From Acidobacteriota bacterium (GTDB taxonomy: Bacteria > Actinomycetota > Actinomycetes > Actinomycetales > Microbacteriaceae): DNA of 64,000 bases. Positions 41,927-50,290 of the stretch are shown one piece after another; within the stretch, counting starts at the first letter, position 1; every line of letters begins with the position of its first letter. The notes under the pieces were generated by a model, which was not told where the DNA came from, ran no database searches, and worked only from the letters and a program-made list of their open reading frames with translations. Position numbers and translations under genes: made by a program. Location of the stretch: contig JABBOD010000006.1 of assembly GCA_019351995.1 (NCBI GenBank), positions 24,719 through 88,718 of the forward strand, given 5' to 3'.

Positions 41927-43342
41927 ATGATCAGCTTGGACCAACTCAAGGCCATCCTGTGGTCCCCGGAACTCCGTCGGGCCAACAGTCTCGAGATCCC
42001 GGAAGCCTCGCTGAGCGTCCTGCTCAGCGATGACGCTCAGCTCGCCGCCTTCTACGAGCGGTGGACGGCACAGGACCAGCCGGCATACGTGCCGCCGGCC
42101 GCCCCAGCGTCTGCCGCCGCGCCGGCTCCGCAACCGGGGACACCCGAACCACCCGCCGTACCGGACGCTCCGCAGGCGCCTGCGGCTCCCGAGCCACCCT
42201 CGCCGCCGGTCGAGCCCGTCGCGCCGCCGATTCCCGAAATGCCCGCACCGTCCATTCCCGAGATGCCGGCACCATCGACACCGGCAATGCCGATGCCGGC
42301 AATGCCGATGCCCGCCGTGCCTCTCGAGCCTGCGCCCTTCGAGTCCGCGCCGCTCGAGTCCGCACCTTTCGAGTCGGCGCCCTCCGAGCCCACGCCGCTC
42401 GAGTCCACGCCGCTTGAGCCGGCGGCCGTCGAGTCCGCGCCCTCCGAGCCGGCACCCTTCGAGCCGGCGGACTTCGGATCCGCGCCGACTTGGCCCGTGA
42501 CCCCGACGTACACCCCGACTCCCGTCGATATCCCGGCTGCTGTCACGCCGCCGGCAACCTTCGTTCCCGACATGCCCGCCGCGCGCCCCGCGGCACAGGC
42601 GCCCTTTGTGCCCGACACGCTGGCGGCGCAAGTCCCCGTGGCTGCGCACACCGAACCCGAACTCCCCGAGTCCGCGGCCGCGACGCCGGTTCCGCCGCTG
42701 ATGGCGCAGCCTTTCGAGATGGCACCGCCCATCGAAATGGCACCTCCTCTCGAGTCGGCGCCACCCGTCGACATGGCAGCGCCGGTCGAGTCGGCAGCAC
42801 CGGTCGACATGGCAGCGCCGGTCGAGTCGACAACACCGGTCGAGATGGCAGAACCGTTGGCGCCCCCGCTCGGGCCTTCATTCGTCGTGGCGACCGAGAT
42901 GCCCGAGCCGATTGCGAGCGATTTGTCTCCGGAGCCGCTGCCACCGTTCATGGGCGTGTCCCAACAACCCGTGATCTCCGAGCCGACGGTCGCACCTCCC
43001 GCTCTCGCTTTTCTGACACCGACGTCGGCCGCGACCACACCCACGAATCCTGCTGAGGCGTCGATGCCGGCGCACCCGATCCCCGAGCCCACTTCGGAGC
43101 CGGCGCGTGAGCCCGCTCCCGACGCAGTCGCCCCCGCACAGGCCCAGGACTCCGCGAGCGGCGCGCAGGGTGTCTCCGGCATCATCATCGGGTTCGTGCT
43201 CGCGATGGTGGCCGTGATGGGGACCGTCGTGGTCTCCGAACTCGCGGCTCCGACTGTCGCTCTCTACGCCTCATGGGGCGTGGGGGCGATCGGTCTCATC
43301 ATCGGTGTGCTCGGCATCCTGCGCTACGCCAGGGGTCGATAG
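41927..43342 (+). CDS. Pro/Glu/Ser/Ala-repeat membrane protein
   Basis: 471 residues. An N-terminal ~45-residue folded-looking part (LDQLKAILWSPELRRANSLE; shortened; then SVLLSDDAQLAAFYERW) is followed by ~370 residues of low complexity: five-residue units of the type (F/L)ES(A/T)P around residues 125-190, and six-residue units like PVESAA/PVDMAA around 275-310. Two C-terminal membrane helices (IIIGFVLAMVAVMGTVVVSE and VGAIGLIIGVLGIL) end in RYARGR. I chose ATG 41927 because GAAAG lies upstream and a -10-like TATCGT (41888-41893) would initiate after the ATG at 41897. Possibly an extracytoplasmic stalk anchored at its C-terminus; function unknown. Confidence 0.7.
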   Translation: MISLDQLKAILWSPELRRANSLEIPEASLSVLLSDDAQLAAFYERWTAQDQPAYVPPAAPASAAAPAPQPGTPEPPAVPDAPQAPAAPEPPSPPVEPVAPPIPEMPAPSIPEMPAPSTPAMPMPAMPMPAVPLEPAPFESAPLESAPFESAPSEPTPLESTPLEPAAVESAPSEPAPFEPADFGSAPTWPVTPTYTPTPVDIPAAVTPPATFVPDMPAARPAAQAPFVPDTLAAQVPVAAHTEPELPESAAATPVPPLMAQPFEMAPPIEMAPPLESAPPVDMAAPVESAAPVDMAAPVESTTPVEMAEPLAPPLGPSFVVATEMPEPIASDLSPEPLPPFMGVSQQPVISEPTVAPPALAFLTPTSAATTPTNPAEASMPAHPIPEPTSEPAREPAPDAVAPAQAQDSASGAQGVSGIIIGFVLAMVAVMGTVVVSELAAPTVALYASWGVGAIGLIIGVLGILRYARGR

Positions 43343-43494
43343 TCCCCTCCGTCACTGCCTCCGCCGTCGCACCAGTCCGCGGCGGCATCCCGCCCGCGGT
43401 CGCACCGCGCAAGCTCGCTCCGAGAAGCATCCCGGGTGGTCGCGCTGCGCGCCGCGAACTGCCGCGCAGGATGACACCGGCGATGCGGAACAGC

Positions 43495-43532
43495 AGAACG
43501 GGCCGCCATCCGTGAGGATGACGACCCGTTCT
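43495..43532 (-). terminator. rpsO terminator
   Basis: Arms AGAACGGG (43495-43502) and CCCGTTCT (43525-43532), with an inner CATCC/GGATG stem; ~55 bp after the rpsO stop. It also faces the end of the repeat-protein gene on the plus strand, so it could act in both directions. Confidence 0.65.
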
Positions 43533-43587
43533 CCAAGAGTTCGCGTTGTCAGCGGGACTCAGTGCCTGCGAGAGGCGCTGAAATCGC

Positions 43588-43857
43588 CTACCGGCGCAGC
43601 CCCAGGCGTTCGATCAACGCGCGATAGCGCGAGATATCGATGTCCTGGAGGTAGCCCAGCAGACGACGACGCTGCCCGACCAGGAGCAGCAGACCACGAC
43701 GTGAGTGGTGGTCGTGCTTGTGCTCCTTGAGGTGCTCGGTGAGGTCCTTGATGCGGCGGGTCAGCATTGCGACCTGCACTTCAGGGGAACCCGTGTCACC
43801 GGGGTGGGTAGCGTACTCGTCGATGATCGCCTTCTTGACGTCTTGTTCGAGTGCCAT
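43588..43857 (-). CDS. rpsO: 30S ribosomal protein S15
   Basis: 89 residues, the usual S15 length. Landmarks: [60 protein letters not shown] (each shortened) and [20 protein letters not shown]. Binds 16S rRNA as a primary assembly protein. AGAGGGGA precedes the ATG. pnp normally follows directly; here it lies 13 kb downstream. Confidence 0.97.
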   Translation of the reverse strand: MALEQDVKKAIIDEYATHPGDTGSPEVQVAMLTRRIKDLTEHLKEHKHDHHSRRGLLLLVGQRRRLLGYLQDIDISRYRALIERLGLRR

Positions 43858-44335
43858 AGATGGGATCCCCTCTCTGTTTGTTGCGCGGCGCCGGCTCCCT
43901 GATGGAGCGGCTCTCTTTCTCCGCGGCCGTTAGACGGCAACCTTCAGATGCTAGCAGAGGTGGAGATCAGGATGCCTCGGCCGAGGCTTGCACACGCTGA
44001 AGGGCACCCACCAACTCGGTGACCTGCGCGCTGGTGAAAAGCCCGTCCGGTCCGGTCGGAGCTACATTGGTGAACGGATGATGCCACCGCTGTCAGCGCG
44101 GCTGCAGAGGTTCCGCACTGCGCTCGAGATGCCTGAACTCGGTCTGACGTCCTTGACCCCCGGGGTAGCGGTCTGTTGTCGCGATCCTTTGAGGCCGGCT
44201 GACCAGCAGGCGCTCGCGCTGCCACGAGAGGGATCGCCTCCATCTCTTCTCCTCCACAGGCATCGAGTTGTGAAGTTATAAACCACTTCTGACCAGCATA
44301 TTTACTTCTTCGCTCGCCCCTGAAAAAATGGACCC
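43858..44335. other. Intergenic region with possible gene remnant
   Basis: 478 bp between rpsO and the DUF222 gene. On the minus strand, 43967-44093 reads as an open segment with no start codon (WHHPFTNVAPTGPDGLFTS, then AQVTELVGALQRVQASAEAS), which looks like the C-terminal end of a lost gene. Nothing else coding is convincing. The rpsO leader occupies the left part. Confidence 0.4.
43967..44093 (-). pseudogene. Possible C-terminal gene remnant
   Basis: About 41 codons preceded by a stop and lacking a start, ending with TGA at 43967-43969. Composition is protein-like (helical Val/Leu/Gln-rich end). Family not recognised. Confidence 0.3.
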
Positions 44336-45697
44336 ATGACCCCATTCCGCGATGTTCTCGAGCAGGCTTCCAGCCTGGTCGCGAGCGTTGCGGGGGCATC
44401 GCTCGGGTCCCTGAGTGACGAAGAACTGCTGATGCACGTGGCCGAGGTCGAGCGACTCGGGCGTCTGATCGACGCGCTTCAGGTGGCTGCTGCCAGCGAG
44501 GTCGATGAGCGCTCCGGCCTCGAACACGGCGAGGCGAGCCTCAGCCGTCGCCACCAGTGCGCGACCAGCGCAATCCTGATCGAACAGCTCACCCGCACGA
44601 GCCAGTGCGAGGCCGCGCGGCGCGTGCGCATCGGGCGGGCGACCGCCGAGCACTTCACGCTCACCGGCGAGGTGCTTCCTGCACCCTTCGAGCACGTGGC
44701 AGCGTCGCTGGCTGCCGGCGAGCTGGGGCTGGATGCCGCGGCCGTCATCATCCGTCACCTCACGGATGCGTCCCGCACCGCTTCGCCCGCGGCGGTGCGG
44801 GAGGCCGAGGCGCACCTCGTGGACCAAGCGGCCACCCTCTCCGCCTCGCTCGTCGCCATCCAGGCACAACAGATCTGCGCAGCGCTCGACCCCGACGGTG
44901 TGCGGCCCCGTGAAGAGGCGCTGCGCCAGCAGCGGCGTTTCCGTCTCGGCCGCGAGGTCGACGGGCTGACCCCGTTCAGCGGCCTCGCCGACCCGATCAA
45001 CGCTGGCCTGCTGCGCGCCGCCCTCACCGAGCGCACCGCACCCTCACGCACGCCTCGCTTCGTTGACCCCGACGACCCTGACGTGTCCCTCGAGGCAGAG
45101 CAGGGTCCCCTCGACCGGCGATCGCGCGAGCAGCGCGCCTTCGACATCGTTTTCGGGCTGCTGACCGCGGGCATCCGCGCCGACGACGACACCGTCGGAT
45201 CGCGGCATGGCACCGCGAGCGTCAACGTCGTGGTGAACGCTCGAGACGTCGTCGCCGGCACCGGGGCCGCATGGATCGACGACATCCTCACCCCCGTCTC
45301 CGCCTCCACCGCTCGCGAGATCATGTGCGATGGCGGCGTGCGCCTGCAGGTCGCGGGCGACAGAGGCGAAATCCTCTGGGAGGGCTACCGAGAGCGTTAT
45401 TTCACTCCAGCCCAGCGGCGAGCGCTCGCCGTGCGCGATGGCGGATGCGTCGGGCCCGGCTGTCTCGCGCCACCCTCCTGGTGTCACGCGCATCACGTCA
45501 TCGAGTGGGAGCACGGCGGCCGCACCGACGTGGACAACGGAGCACTCCTGTGTGCTTTTCACCACCACCAGCTGCACTCGGGCGGGTTCCGACTCCGGAT
45601 GGCGCACGGCATTCCGAAATTGCTCGCGCCACCCTGGTTCGACCGCGAACAGCGATGGAGACCCGCCAGCAAAACCAGGCTGTCTCGCGCCGCCTAG
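44336..45697 (+). CDS. DUF222 / HNH endonuclease domain protein (13E12-like)
   Basis: 453 residues. DUF222 covers most of the N-terminal half (SLSDEELLMHVAEVERLGRL; ARRVRIGRATAEHF). The HNH nuclease is at ~375-420: PGCLAPPSWCHAHHVIEWEH, with DNGALLCAFHHHQLH. The cysteines and histidines for metal and catalysis are in place, so it looks intact. These 13E12-type proteins occur in many copies in actinobacterial genomes and are thought to be mobile or repeat-derived; cellular role unknown. ATG 44336 has no clear ribosome-binding site. Confidence 0.9.
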   Translation: MTPFRDVLEQASSLVASVAGASLGSLSDEELLMHVAEVERLGRLIDALQVAAASEVDERSGLEHGEASLSRRHQCATSAILIEQLTRTSQCEAARRVRIGRATAEHFTLTGEVLPAPFEHVAASLAAGELGLDAAAVIIRHLTDASRTASPAAVREAEAHLVDQAATLSASLVAIQAQQICAALDPDGVRPREEALRQQRRFRLGREVDGLTPFSGLADPINAGLLRAALTERTAPSRTPRFVDPDDPDVSLEAEQGPLDRRSREQRAFDIVFGLLTAGIRADDDTVGSRHGTASVNVVVNARDVVAGTGAAWIDDILTPVSASTAREIMCDGGVRLQVAGDRGEILWEGYRERYFTPAQRRALAVRDGGCVGPGCLAPPSWCHAHHVIEWEHGGRTDVDNGALLCAFHHHQLHSGGFRLRMAHGIPKLLAPPWFDREQRWRPASKTRLSRAA

Positions 45698-45798
45698 TGG
45701 GTATCAGCTGCCCGGGTCGTCAGTGCTGTCTCCACGGGCACTGCTGTCGGATCGCCGCTGTGCCCTCACGTGCGCGGTGCCCTCGCGAACGCGTGCCC

Positions 45799-45804
45799 TA
45801 GATT
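45799..45804 (+). promoter_or_regulatory. -10 box for the GNAT-AAA gene
   Basis: TAGATT about 35 bases before ATG 45839, leaving room for a short leader that contains AAGGGAG. A leadered promoter, unlike most in this window. Confidence 0.4.
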
Positions 45805-45838
45805 GACGACAACGCTGAATCGACGCAAGGGAGCCACA

Positions 45839-47125
45839 ATGACCGGATGGCGCATTCGCGACTTTCACTCGGACGATCTGGACGGCATCCTGCATCTCTG
45901 GGAGGAGATCACGGCCGCGAAGGTCGAGCCGGTCTACGGACTGTCTGAGGTGCTCGCCAGCTGCCAGAAGGATCAGGCCGTCGTGGCGATGCACGGCGAT
46001 GAGGTGGTCGGCGCTGCCGTCGGTCGAGCTGCACACGCACAGGGGTGGATCGTGTTTCTTGCGACAGCGGAGCGGTGGCAGAACCAGGGCATCGGCGCGG
46101 CAATGCTCGGTGCGTTGGAAAAGCGGATGGGACCGTACGGGCTCGCGAAACTCTCTGCCCTGCTCCCCGAATCGGCGAGTCGGGTGGATGCCTTCCTCAA
46201 TCGCGGATTCGAGCTGAAGCAGAACCTGCGCTACTTCGAACGCCACATCCCGGTGCAGCGCGAAGAGTTGCGCTCCCTTGCCGAACTGGGCGGACGGATG
46301 CTGCCGCGCGACTTGTGGGCGAGCGTCGGCGGCATGCAGCACGAGAAGGAGTTGCTCGAGCGCCGTCTCGTCATGCCGCTCGCCCAGCCGGACATGGCGG
46401 AACAGTACGGGGTGGTGCCGCCGAAAGCCGTCGTGCTGTTCGGTCCTCCCGGCACGGGCAAGACCACCTTCGCCAAGGCGATCGCCTCACGACTCGACTG
46501 GCCGTTCGTCGAGGTGTTCCCCTCCCGACTCGCCGCCGATCCGAAGGGGCTGGCTGGTGCACTGCGCGAAACCTTCCTCAAGATCTCCGAGCTGGAACAC
46601 GTCGTCGTCTTCATCGACGAGGTGGAGGAGATCGCGGCTCAACGTGGCGGGGAGCCGCCGTCGGCACTGCAGGGGGTCACGAACGAGCTGCTGAAGATCA
46701 TCCCCGCCTTCCGCGAACAACCAGGGCGCCTGCTCGTCTGCGCCACTAACTTCATCCGGGCGCTCAATTCGGCGTTTCTGCGCCATGGTCGCTTCGACTA
46801 CGTCGTGCCCATCGGGTTGCCGGATGTCGCGGCCAGGCTCGCGATTTGGGAGCGGTACATCCCTTCCGCCGTCACCGGCCTCGTCGACCTCGACGAATTG
46901 GTCACCGAGAGCGACGGCTTCTCCCCCGCGGACGTGGAGTACGCCGCGCGTCGGGCGTCCCAAGATGCGCTGGAGCGTGCCCTCTTCGACGGGGTGGATC
47001 CCACCACTCCGGCTGGCCCGACCACCCAGGACTACCTTTCGGCCATCCGATCGACGCGCACCACGGTGTCGGCCCAGGTCGCGACGGAGTTTCTCGAAGA
47101 CATCGAACGACTCGCCCGGCTCTAG
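45839..47125 (+). CDS. GNAT acetyltransferase - AAA+ ATPase fusion
   Basis: 428 residues. Residues 1-~145 are a GNAT domain with acetyl-CoA loop RWQNQGIGAAML near 79-90 and YGLAKLSALLPESASRVDAF, NRGFELK. A short linker leads to an AAA+ module: Walker A GPPGTGKTTFAKAIA near 201-215, Walker B VVVFIDEVEEIA near 254-265, sensor-1 LLVCATNF, arginine finger segment RHGRFDYV and a helical lid with sensor-2 region GFSPADVEYAARRAS. The ATPase resembles the FtsH/CDC48 class. AAGGGAG precedes ATG 45839. Speculatively, it remodels a protein and acetylates it, or uses acetyl-CoA or acetylation as a switch. No peptidase motif. Confidence 0.88.
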   Translation: MTGWRIRDFHSDDLDGILHLWEEITAAKVEPVYGLSEVLASCQKDQAVVAMHGDEVVGAAVGRAAHAQGWIVFLATAERWQNQGIGAAMLGALEKRMGPYGLAKLSALLPESASRVDAFLNRGFELKQNLRYFERHIPVQREELRSLAELGGRMLPRDLWASVGGMQHEKELLERRLVMPLAQPDMAEQYGVVPPKAVVLFGPPGTGKTTFAKAIASRLDWPFVEVFPSRLAADPKGLAGALRETFLKISELEHVVVFIDEVEEIAAQRGGEPPSALQGVTNELLKIIPAFREQPGRLLVCATNFIRALNSAFLRHGRFDYVVPIGLPDVAARLAIWERYIPSAVTGLVDLDELVTESDGFSPADVEYAARRASQDALERALFDGVDPTTPAGPTTQDYLSAIRSTRTTVSAQVATEFLEDIERLARL

Positions 47126-47282
47126 CGATCCGTAACGCCCGCGCCGCGTCGATGGCGCCCGAACCGCCCACCTCCCGCGGGTCCTTCGACCCTTCCCGAA
47201 GCTGCCGCCGTCCCCTTGAGTGTGAGCATGAACACTCGGTGACGCGGCCACGCGTCGCTCCACAACGCTGTAGGAGTCGAAC

Positions 47283-47714
47283 ATGGACGAGAACACCCCT
47301 CCGATCGTGCAGGTCAGCGACGACGAGGCATGGGAGTTGCTTCGCACGACCCCGGTCGGACGCCTCGCGACGCACGCTGCCGGTGAAGTCGACATCTTCC
47401 CCATCAACTATGTCGTCGACGGATCAAGCCTGGTGTTCCGGACTGCGCCCGGAACCAAGCTGCTCGAACTGACCGTTCATCACCCAGTCGCCTTCGAGAT
47501 CGACGGGTGGACCGAGCACAGCGCCTGGGCAGTGATCGTCAAAGGCGAGGCCGAGGAACTTCAGCATCAGACCGACATCGACAGGGCCGCCCAACTGCCC
47601 CTGGTGCCCTGGATAGCGACACTCAAAGACCGCTACGTGCGCATCACCCCGACCTCGGTGAGCGCGCGCCGATTCCAGCGGGGCCCGGAGCCGGACGTCT
47701 CGTACACCTTCTGA
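47283..47714 (+). CDS. Pyridoxamine 5'-phosphate oxidase family protein
   Basis: 143 residues, a single split-barrel flavin- or F420-binding domain: LLRTTPVGRLATHAAGEVDI and PINYVVDGSSLVFRTAPGTK, then AFEIDGWTEHSAWAVIVKGE. The Arg-Leu-Ala and Phe/Pro-I-N-Y motifs match the F420/FMN-dependent PNPOx-like family common in actinobacteria. TAGGAG before ATG 47283. Substrate unknown. Confidence 0.85.
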   Translation: MDENTPPIVQVSDDEAWELLRTTPVGRLATHAAGEVDIFPINYVVDGSSLVFRTAPGTKLLELTVHHPVAFEIDGWTEHSAWAVIVKGEAEELQHQTDIDRAAQLPLVPWIATLKDRYVRITPTSVSARRFQRGPEPDVSYTF

Positions 47715-47823
47715 CGGAGCATCGCGACCCGTGCCGTCATCGCGACCCGTGCGGACATCGATCGCTCGACCCGGCCATCCGCTCACGACGCAACAACGAG
47801 GCACCACACGAGAGGCACACACC

Positions 47824-48243
47824 ATGACGTTCGTCCAATCCATCACTACCGTGTTCGGCAAGTACGCCGAGTTCGCTGGTCGTGCTGGCCGGTCGGAGTT
47901 CTGGTGGTTCATCCTCTTCTCGGCGCTGGTCAGCGCCGCACTGAACGCCCTCAGCCTGTCACTCTCCGGGCCGATGTCCGGGCGGATGTTCGAGCTGGGG
48001 GCGACGGCGAGCAGTGCATACGGGTACGTCAGTTTCGCCGGCGTCTGGAGTGTCGTCGTGCTGCTTCCGACCCTCGCTGTCGGCGTGCGACGTCTACGTG
48101 ACGCCGGACGCGACTGGACCGAGCTCTTCTGGCTGCTGCTGCCCATCATCGGATGGACCATCCTCATCGTGCACCTGTGCGACCGCACCACACCGGTGGA
48201 GAGGGGAACGGAAGGCACGACGGCTCAGCCCACCGGGGCGTGA
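47824..48243 (+). CDS. DUF805 family membrane protein
   Basis: 139 residues with about four membrane segments. Begins with the family motif YAEFAGRAGRSEFWWFILFS, and has LAVGVRRLRDAGRDWTELFW, the other DUF805 signature. ATG 47824 chosen because residues upstream are non-homologous. Function unknown. Convergent with the phosphodiester glycosidase gene. Confidence 0.88.
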   Translation: MTFVQSITTVFGKYAEFAGRAGRSEFWWFILFSALVSAALNALSLSLSGPMSGRMFELGATASSAYGYVSFAGVWSVVVLLPTLAVGVRRLRDAGRDWTELFWLLLPIIGWTILIVHLCDRTTPVERGTEGTTAQPTGA

Positions 48244-48268
48244 TTGCCCCGGTGGACTGAGCACCGGC

Positions 48269-49468
48269 TCACGAGCGGGGCAGCACGCTCACAAAGTCGC
48301 GCGACGACGGTTGCAGGTATCGATGCGGGTTGATGTACGGGTCAGGCGGCGGCAGCACCGACGGGACCGCGACGCCGGGTGACGGGTGCGTGTAGGTGAT
48401 GTAGTTCGTCCAGTCCGGATTGATGTCGAGCTCCATCGCGTTGACCGCGCCGGCGCGCAGGAGGATATTCGCCAGACTCTCGATGTTCATCGCCGGGCCG
48501 ACCACGGAAACAATCGACCCATCGGCACGAACTCCGACGGCACTCCGCCACACATACTCGGCGTTGCCGACCGTCGAACCCCAGGCCGGCGCATTGGCCT
48601 GCGATGCCGCGGGCGAGATGACGCCATTCTGGATGAGAAGGTCCAGGTTCTGCCGCACCGCGGCGACACCGGGACCCGGCACACCGCCTGGCCAGCTTTC
48701 GACGGCGAGCTGCCCGGTCGTCGACAGAACCATGGATGCCGCGCCGGTGCGAAGCGGGACGATCGTTTGCCCGTTCTGCCAGAATCCGCCTCGGGCATCT
48801 CGCATCTGGAATCCGGAGTTGAACGTGGCGAGAATGCTGTCGATCTCCGTCGGGGGAATCTGGTCCGGCGCCGTCAGAGTTCCGCCTGGTACCTGATACC
48901 CGGGATGCAGCGAGAAGCTGACGAGTTTCGGATCCATCCAGACGACTTGCACGTAGTACGAGGTGTGGATGGAATCGGGACGGATGAAAGCGGCACGGGC
49001 CGCGGGCAGGCCCCGAACGGAGTACAGGTCTTGCCAGAGGCCCTCCCCCGGAAGGAGAGGAGTCGACACGATCGGGACCAGCGATGCCGGAGCTGGCGTG
49101 ATGTCAGGGCCCGTCGGTGTCGGTGTCGGTGTCGGCGTCGCTTTCGGCTTCGGCAGGCCGCCCGCAATAGTGCCGCCGGTCTTCGGTTTCGTCACGAACG
49201 CGTATTGAGCCTGTTCCAGCCCCGTCACGACCCAGCCGAGAGAGTGCGTCCGGGCCCATTCGGCGAGCCGGGCCGCGACTGAATCGGTTCCGGGCGCCGC
49301 GAGAGCCTGGCCGACCGAGATGCCGACGAGGATCGCAAACACGAGCAGAGCCGCGAGGATCGCACTCCGAACCCGCCGGAAGGTCTTGGAGCGCACTTTG
49401 CGCACCTTCTTCGGCTTCTTCGACTTTGTCGTCGGAGTTTTTACGTCCGTGGGATGTGGTGCAGACAC
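48269..49468 (-). CDS. Phosphodiester glycosidase (NAGPA-like) family membrane protein
   Basis: 399 residues. Basic N-terminus (PTTKSKKPKKVRKVRSKT) then one membrane anchor (~37-57) and a Pro-Thr linker near 110-125 coded by a G/T repeat. The remaining ~250 residues show the NAGPA/DUF2233 fold: FNSGFQMRDARGGFWQNGQT, ALAVESWPGG-like strand, VWRSAVGVRADGSIV and MELDINPDWT. It probably hydrolyses a sugar phosphodiester outside the membrane. It ends the decaprenyl-phosphoryl-arabinose gene set, so a role in wall polysaccharide turnover is inferred. Confidence 0.82.
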   Translation of the reverse strand: MSAPHPTDVKTPTTKSKKPKKVRKVRSKTFRRVRSAILAALLVFAILVGISVGQALAAPGTDSVAARLAEWARTHSLGWVVTGLEQAQYAFVTKPKTGGTIAGGLPKPKATPTPTPTPTGPDITPAPASLVPIVSTPLLPGEGLWQDLYSVRGLPAARAAFIRPDSIHTSYYVQVVWMDPKLVSFSLHPGYQVPGGTLTAPDQIPPTEIDSILATFNSGFQMRDARGGFWQNGQTIVPLRTGAASMVLSTTGQLAVESWPGGVPGPGVAAVRQNLDLLIQNGVISPAASQANAPAWGSTVGNAEYVWRSAVGVRADGSIVSVVGPAMNIESLANILLRAGAVNAMELDINPDWTNYITYTHPSPGVAVPSVLPPPDPYINPHRYLQPSSRDFVSVLPRS

Positions 49469-49543
49469 GCTATGTCACCCTTCCGTGGCCTCGTGCCGAT
49501 CGCACGCAGGTAAGACCCCACCGTGCCTCGTGTGTGATGGAAC

Positions 49544-50290
49544 TCACAGGTCGAGCCTGTTGAAAACTGGTGCGGGGATGCTGCGCACGACGGCCATGAT
49601 GACGCCCCATCTTCTGGGCACATAGGCAACGCGTTTGTTCCGCGTCACCGCGTGAGCGATTCCCTCGGCCACCAGGTGGACGTCGGCGAGTCGCGCACCG
49701 GCGACAGCCAAGTGCTCCGTCATCGGAGTCCTCGTCGGTCCTGGCTTGATCAGCACGACGTGGAGGTCGGTGCCCTCGAAACGGTTCTGCAGGCCCTGCG
49801 TCACGCGTTCGATGAGGCCTTTACCGGCTCCGTACAGATAGTTGCTTCGCCGTCCCCGGTCCCCGGCGACCGAGCCGATGACCGCGAGCGTGCCGGTTGT
49901 CATCCGATCGGCGAACGCCTCCAACCAGAGCGCCGGAGAAACACCGGTTGCGATGAGCTGCTCCGAGGCGGCGCGCAGATTCTTCTGGCTGTCGGTCTGA
50001 GATGTGAGAGAGCCATGCGCGATCAGCACGATGTCGGGGTCGCCGTTGGCGGTCTCGTGATCGGCGACCCGCTCGATGGCCTCGACGTCGATCAGATCGA
50101 CGGCCTCGTGGCTGAATGTCGAGCCCGGGAAACGCACTCGAAGGTCAGCCTCGACTGAGGCGAGACGAGACTCGCTCCGTCCGATGAGGTGCGCCGACGC
50201 ATCCCGACCCGCAAGCCAGGCGCGAAGTGTGTGCTGCGCGATCGCGGACGTTGCGCCAACGACCACAATCCGAGCGATGGGGTTCGTCAT
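49544..50290 (-). CDS. dprE2: Decaprenylphosphoryl-2-keto-ribose reductase, DprE2-like
   Basis: 248 residues. Short-chain dehydrogenase: cofactor motif VVGATSAIAQHTLR, active-site Y-x3-K in NYLYGAGKGLIERV, IGSVAGDRGR upstream. It directly follows dprE1 (2 bp), the hallmark arrangement of the decaprenylphosphoryl-ribose 2'-epimerase pair. DprE2 reduces the keto intermediate made by DprE1 to decaprenylphosphoryl-arabinose. AGGGAG precedes ATG 50290. Confidence 0.9.
   Translation of the reverse strand: MTNPIARIVVVGATSAIAQHTLRAWLAGRDASAHLIGRSESRLASVEADLRVRFPGSTFSHEAVDLIDVEAIERVADHETANGDPDIVLIAHGSLTSQTDSQKNLRAASEQLIATGVSPALWLEAFADRMTTGTLAVIGSVAGDRGRRSNYLYGAGKGLIERVTQGLQNRFEGTDLHVVLIKPGPTRTPMTEHLAVAGARLADVHLVAEGIAHAVTRNKRVAYVPRRWGVIMAVVRSIPAPVFNRLDL

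Noticed and set aside
42300..42850. Short regularly spaced repeats resembling a CRISPR array
   Set aside because: The units are 15-18 bases, vary at third codon positions and stay in frame within a protein gene; there are no spacers.
43944..44399. Minus-strand open frame of 151 codons between rpsO and the DUF222 gene
   Set aside because: Overlaps the DUF222 start, has no ribosome-binding site and an unlikely composition; another frame in this stretch looks more like a gene remnant.
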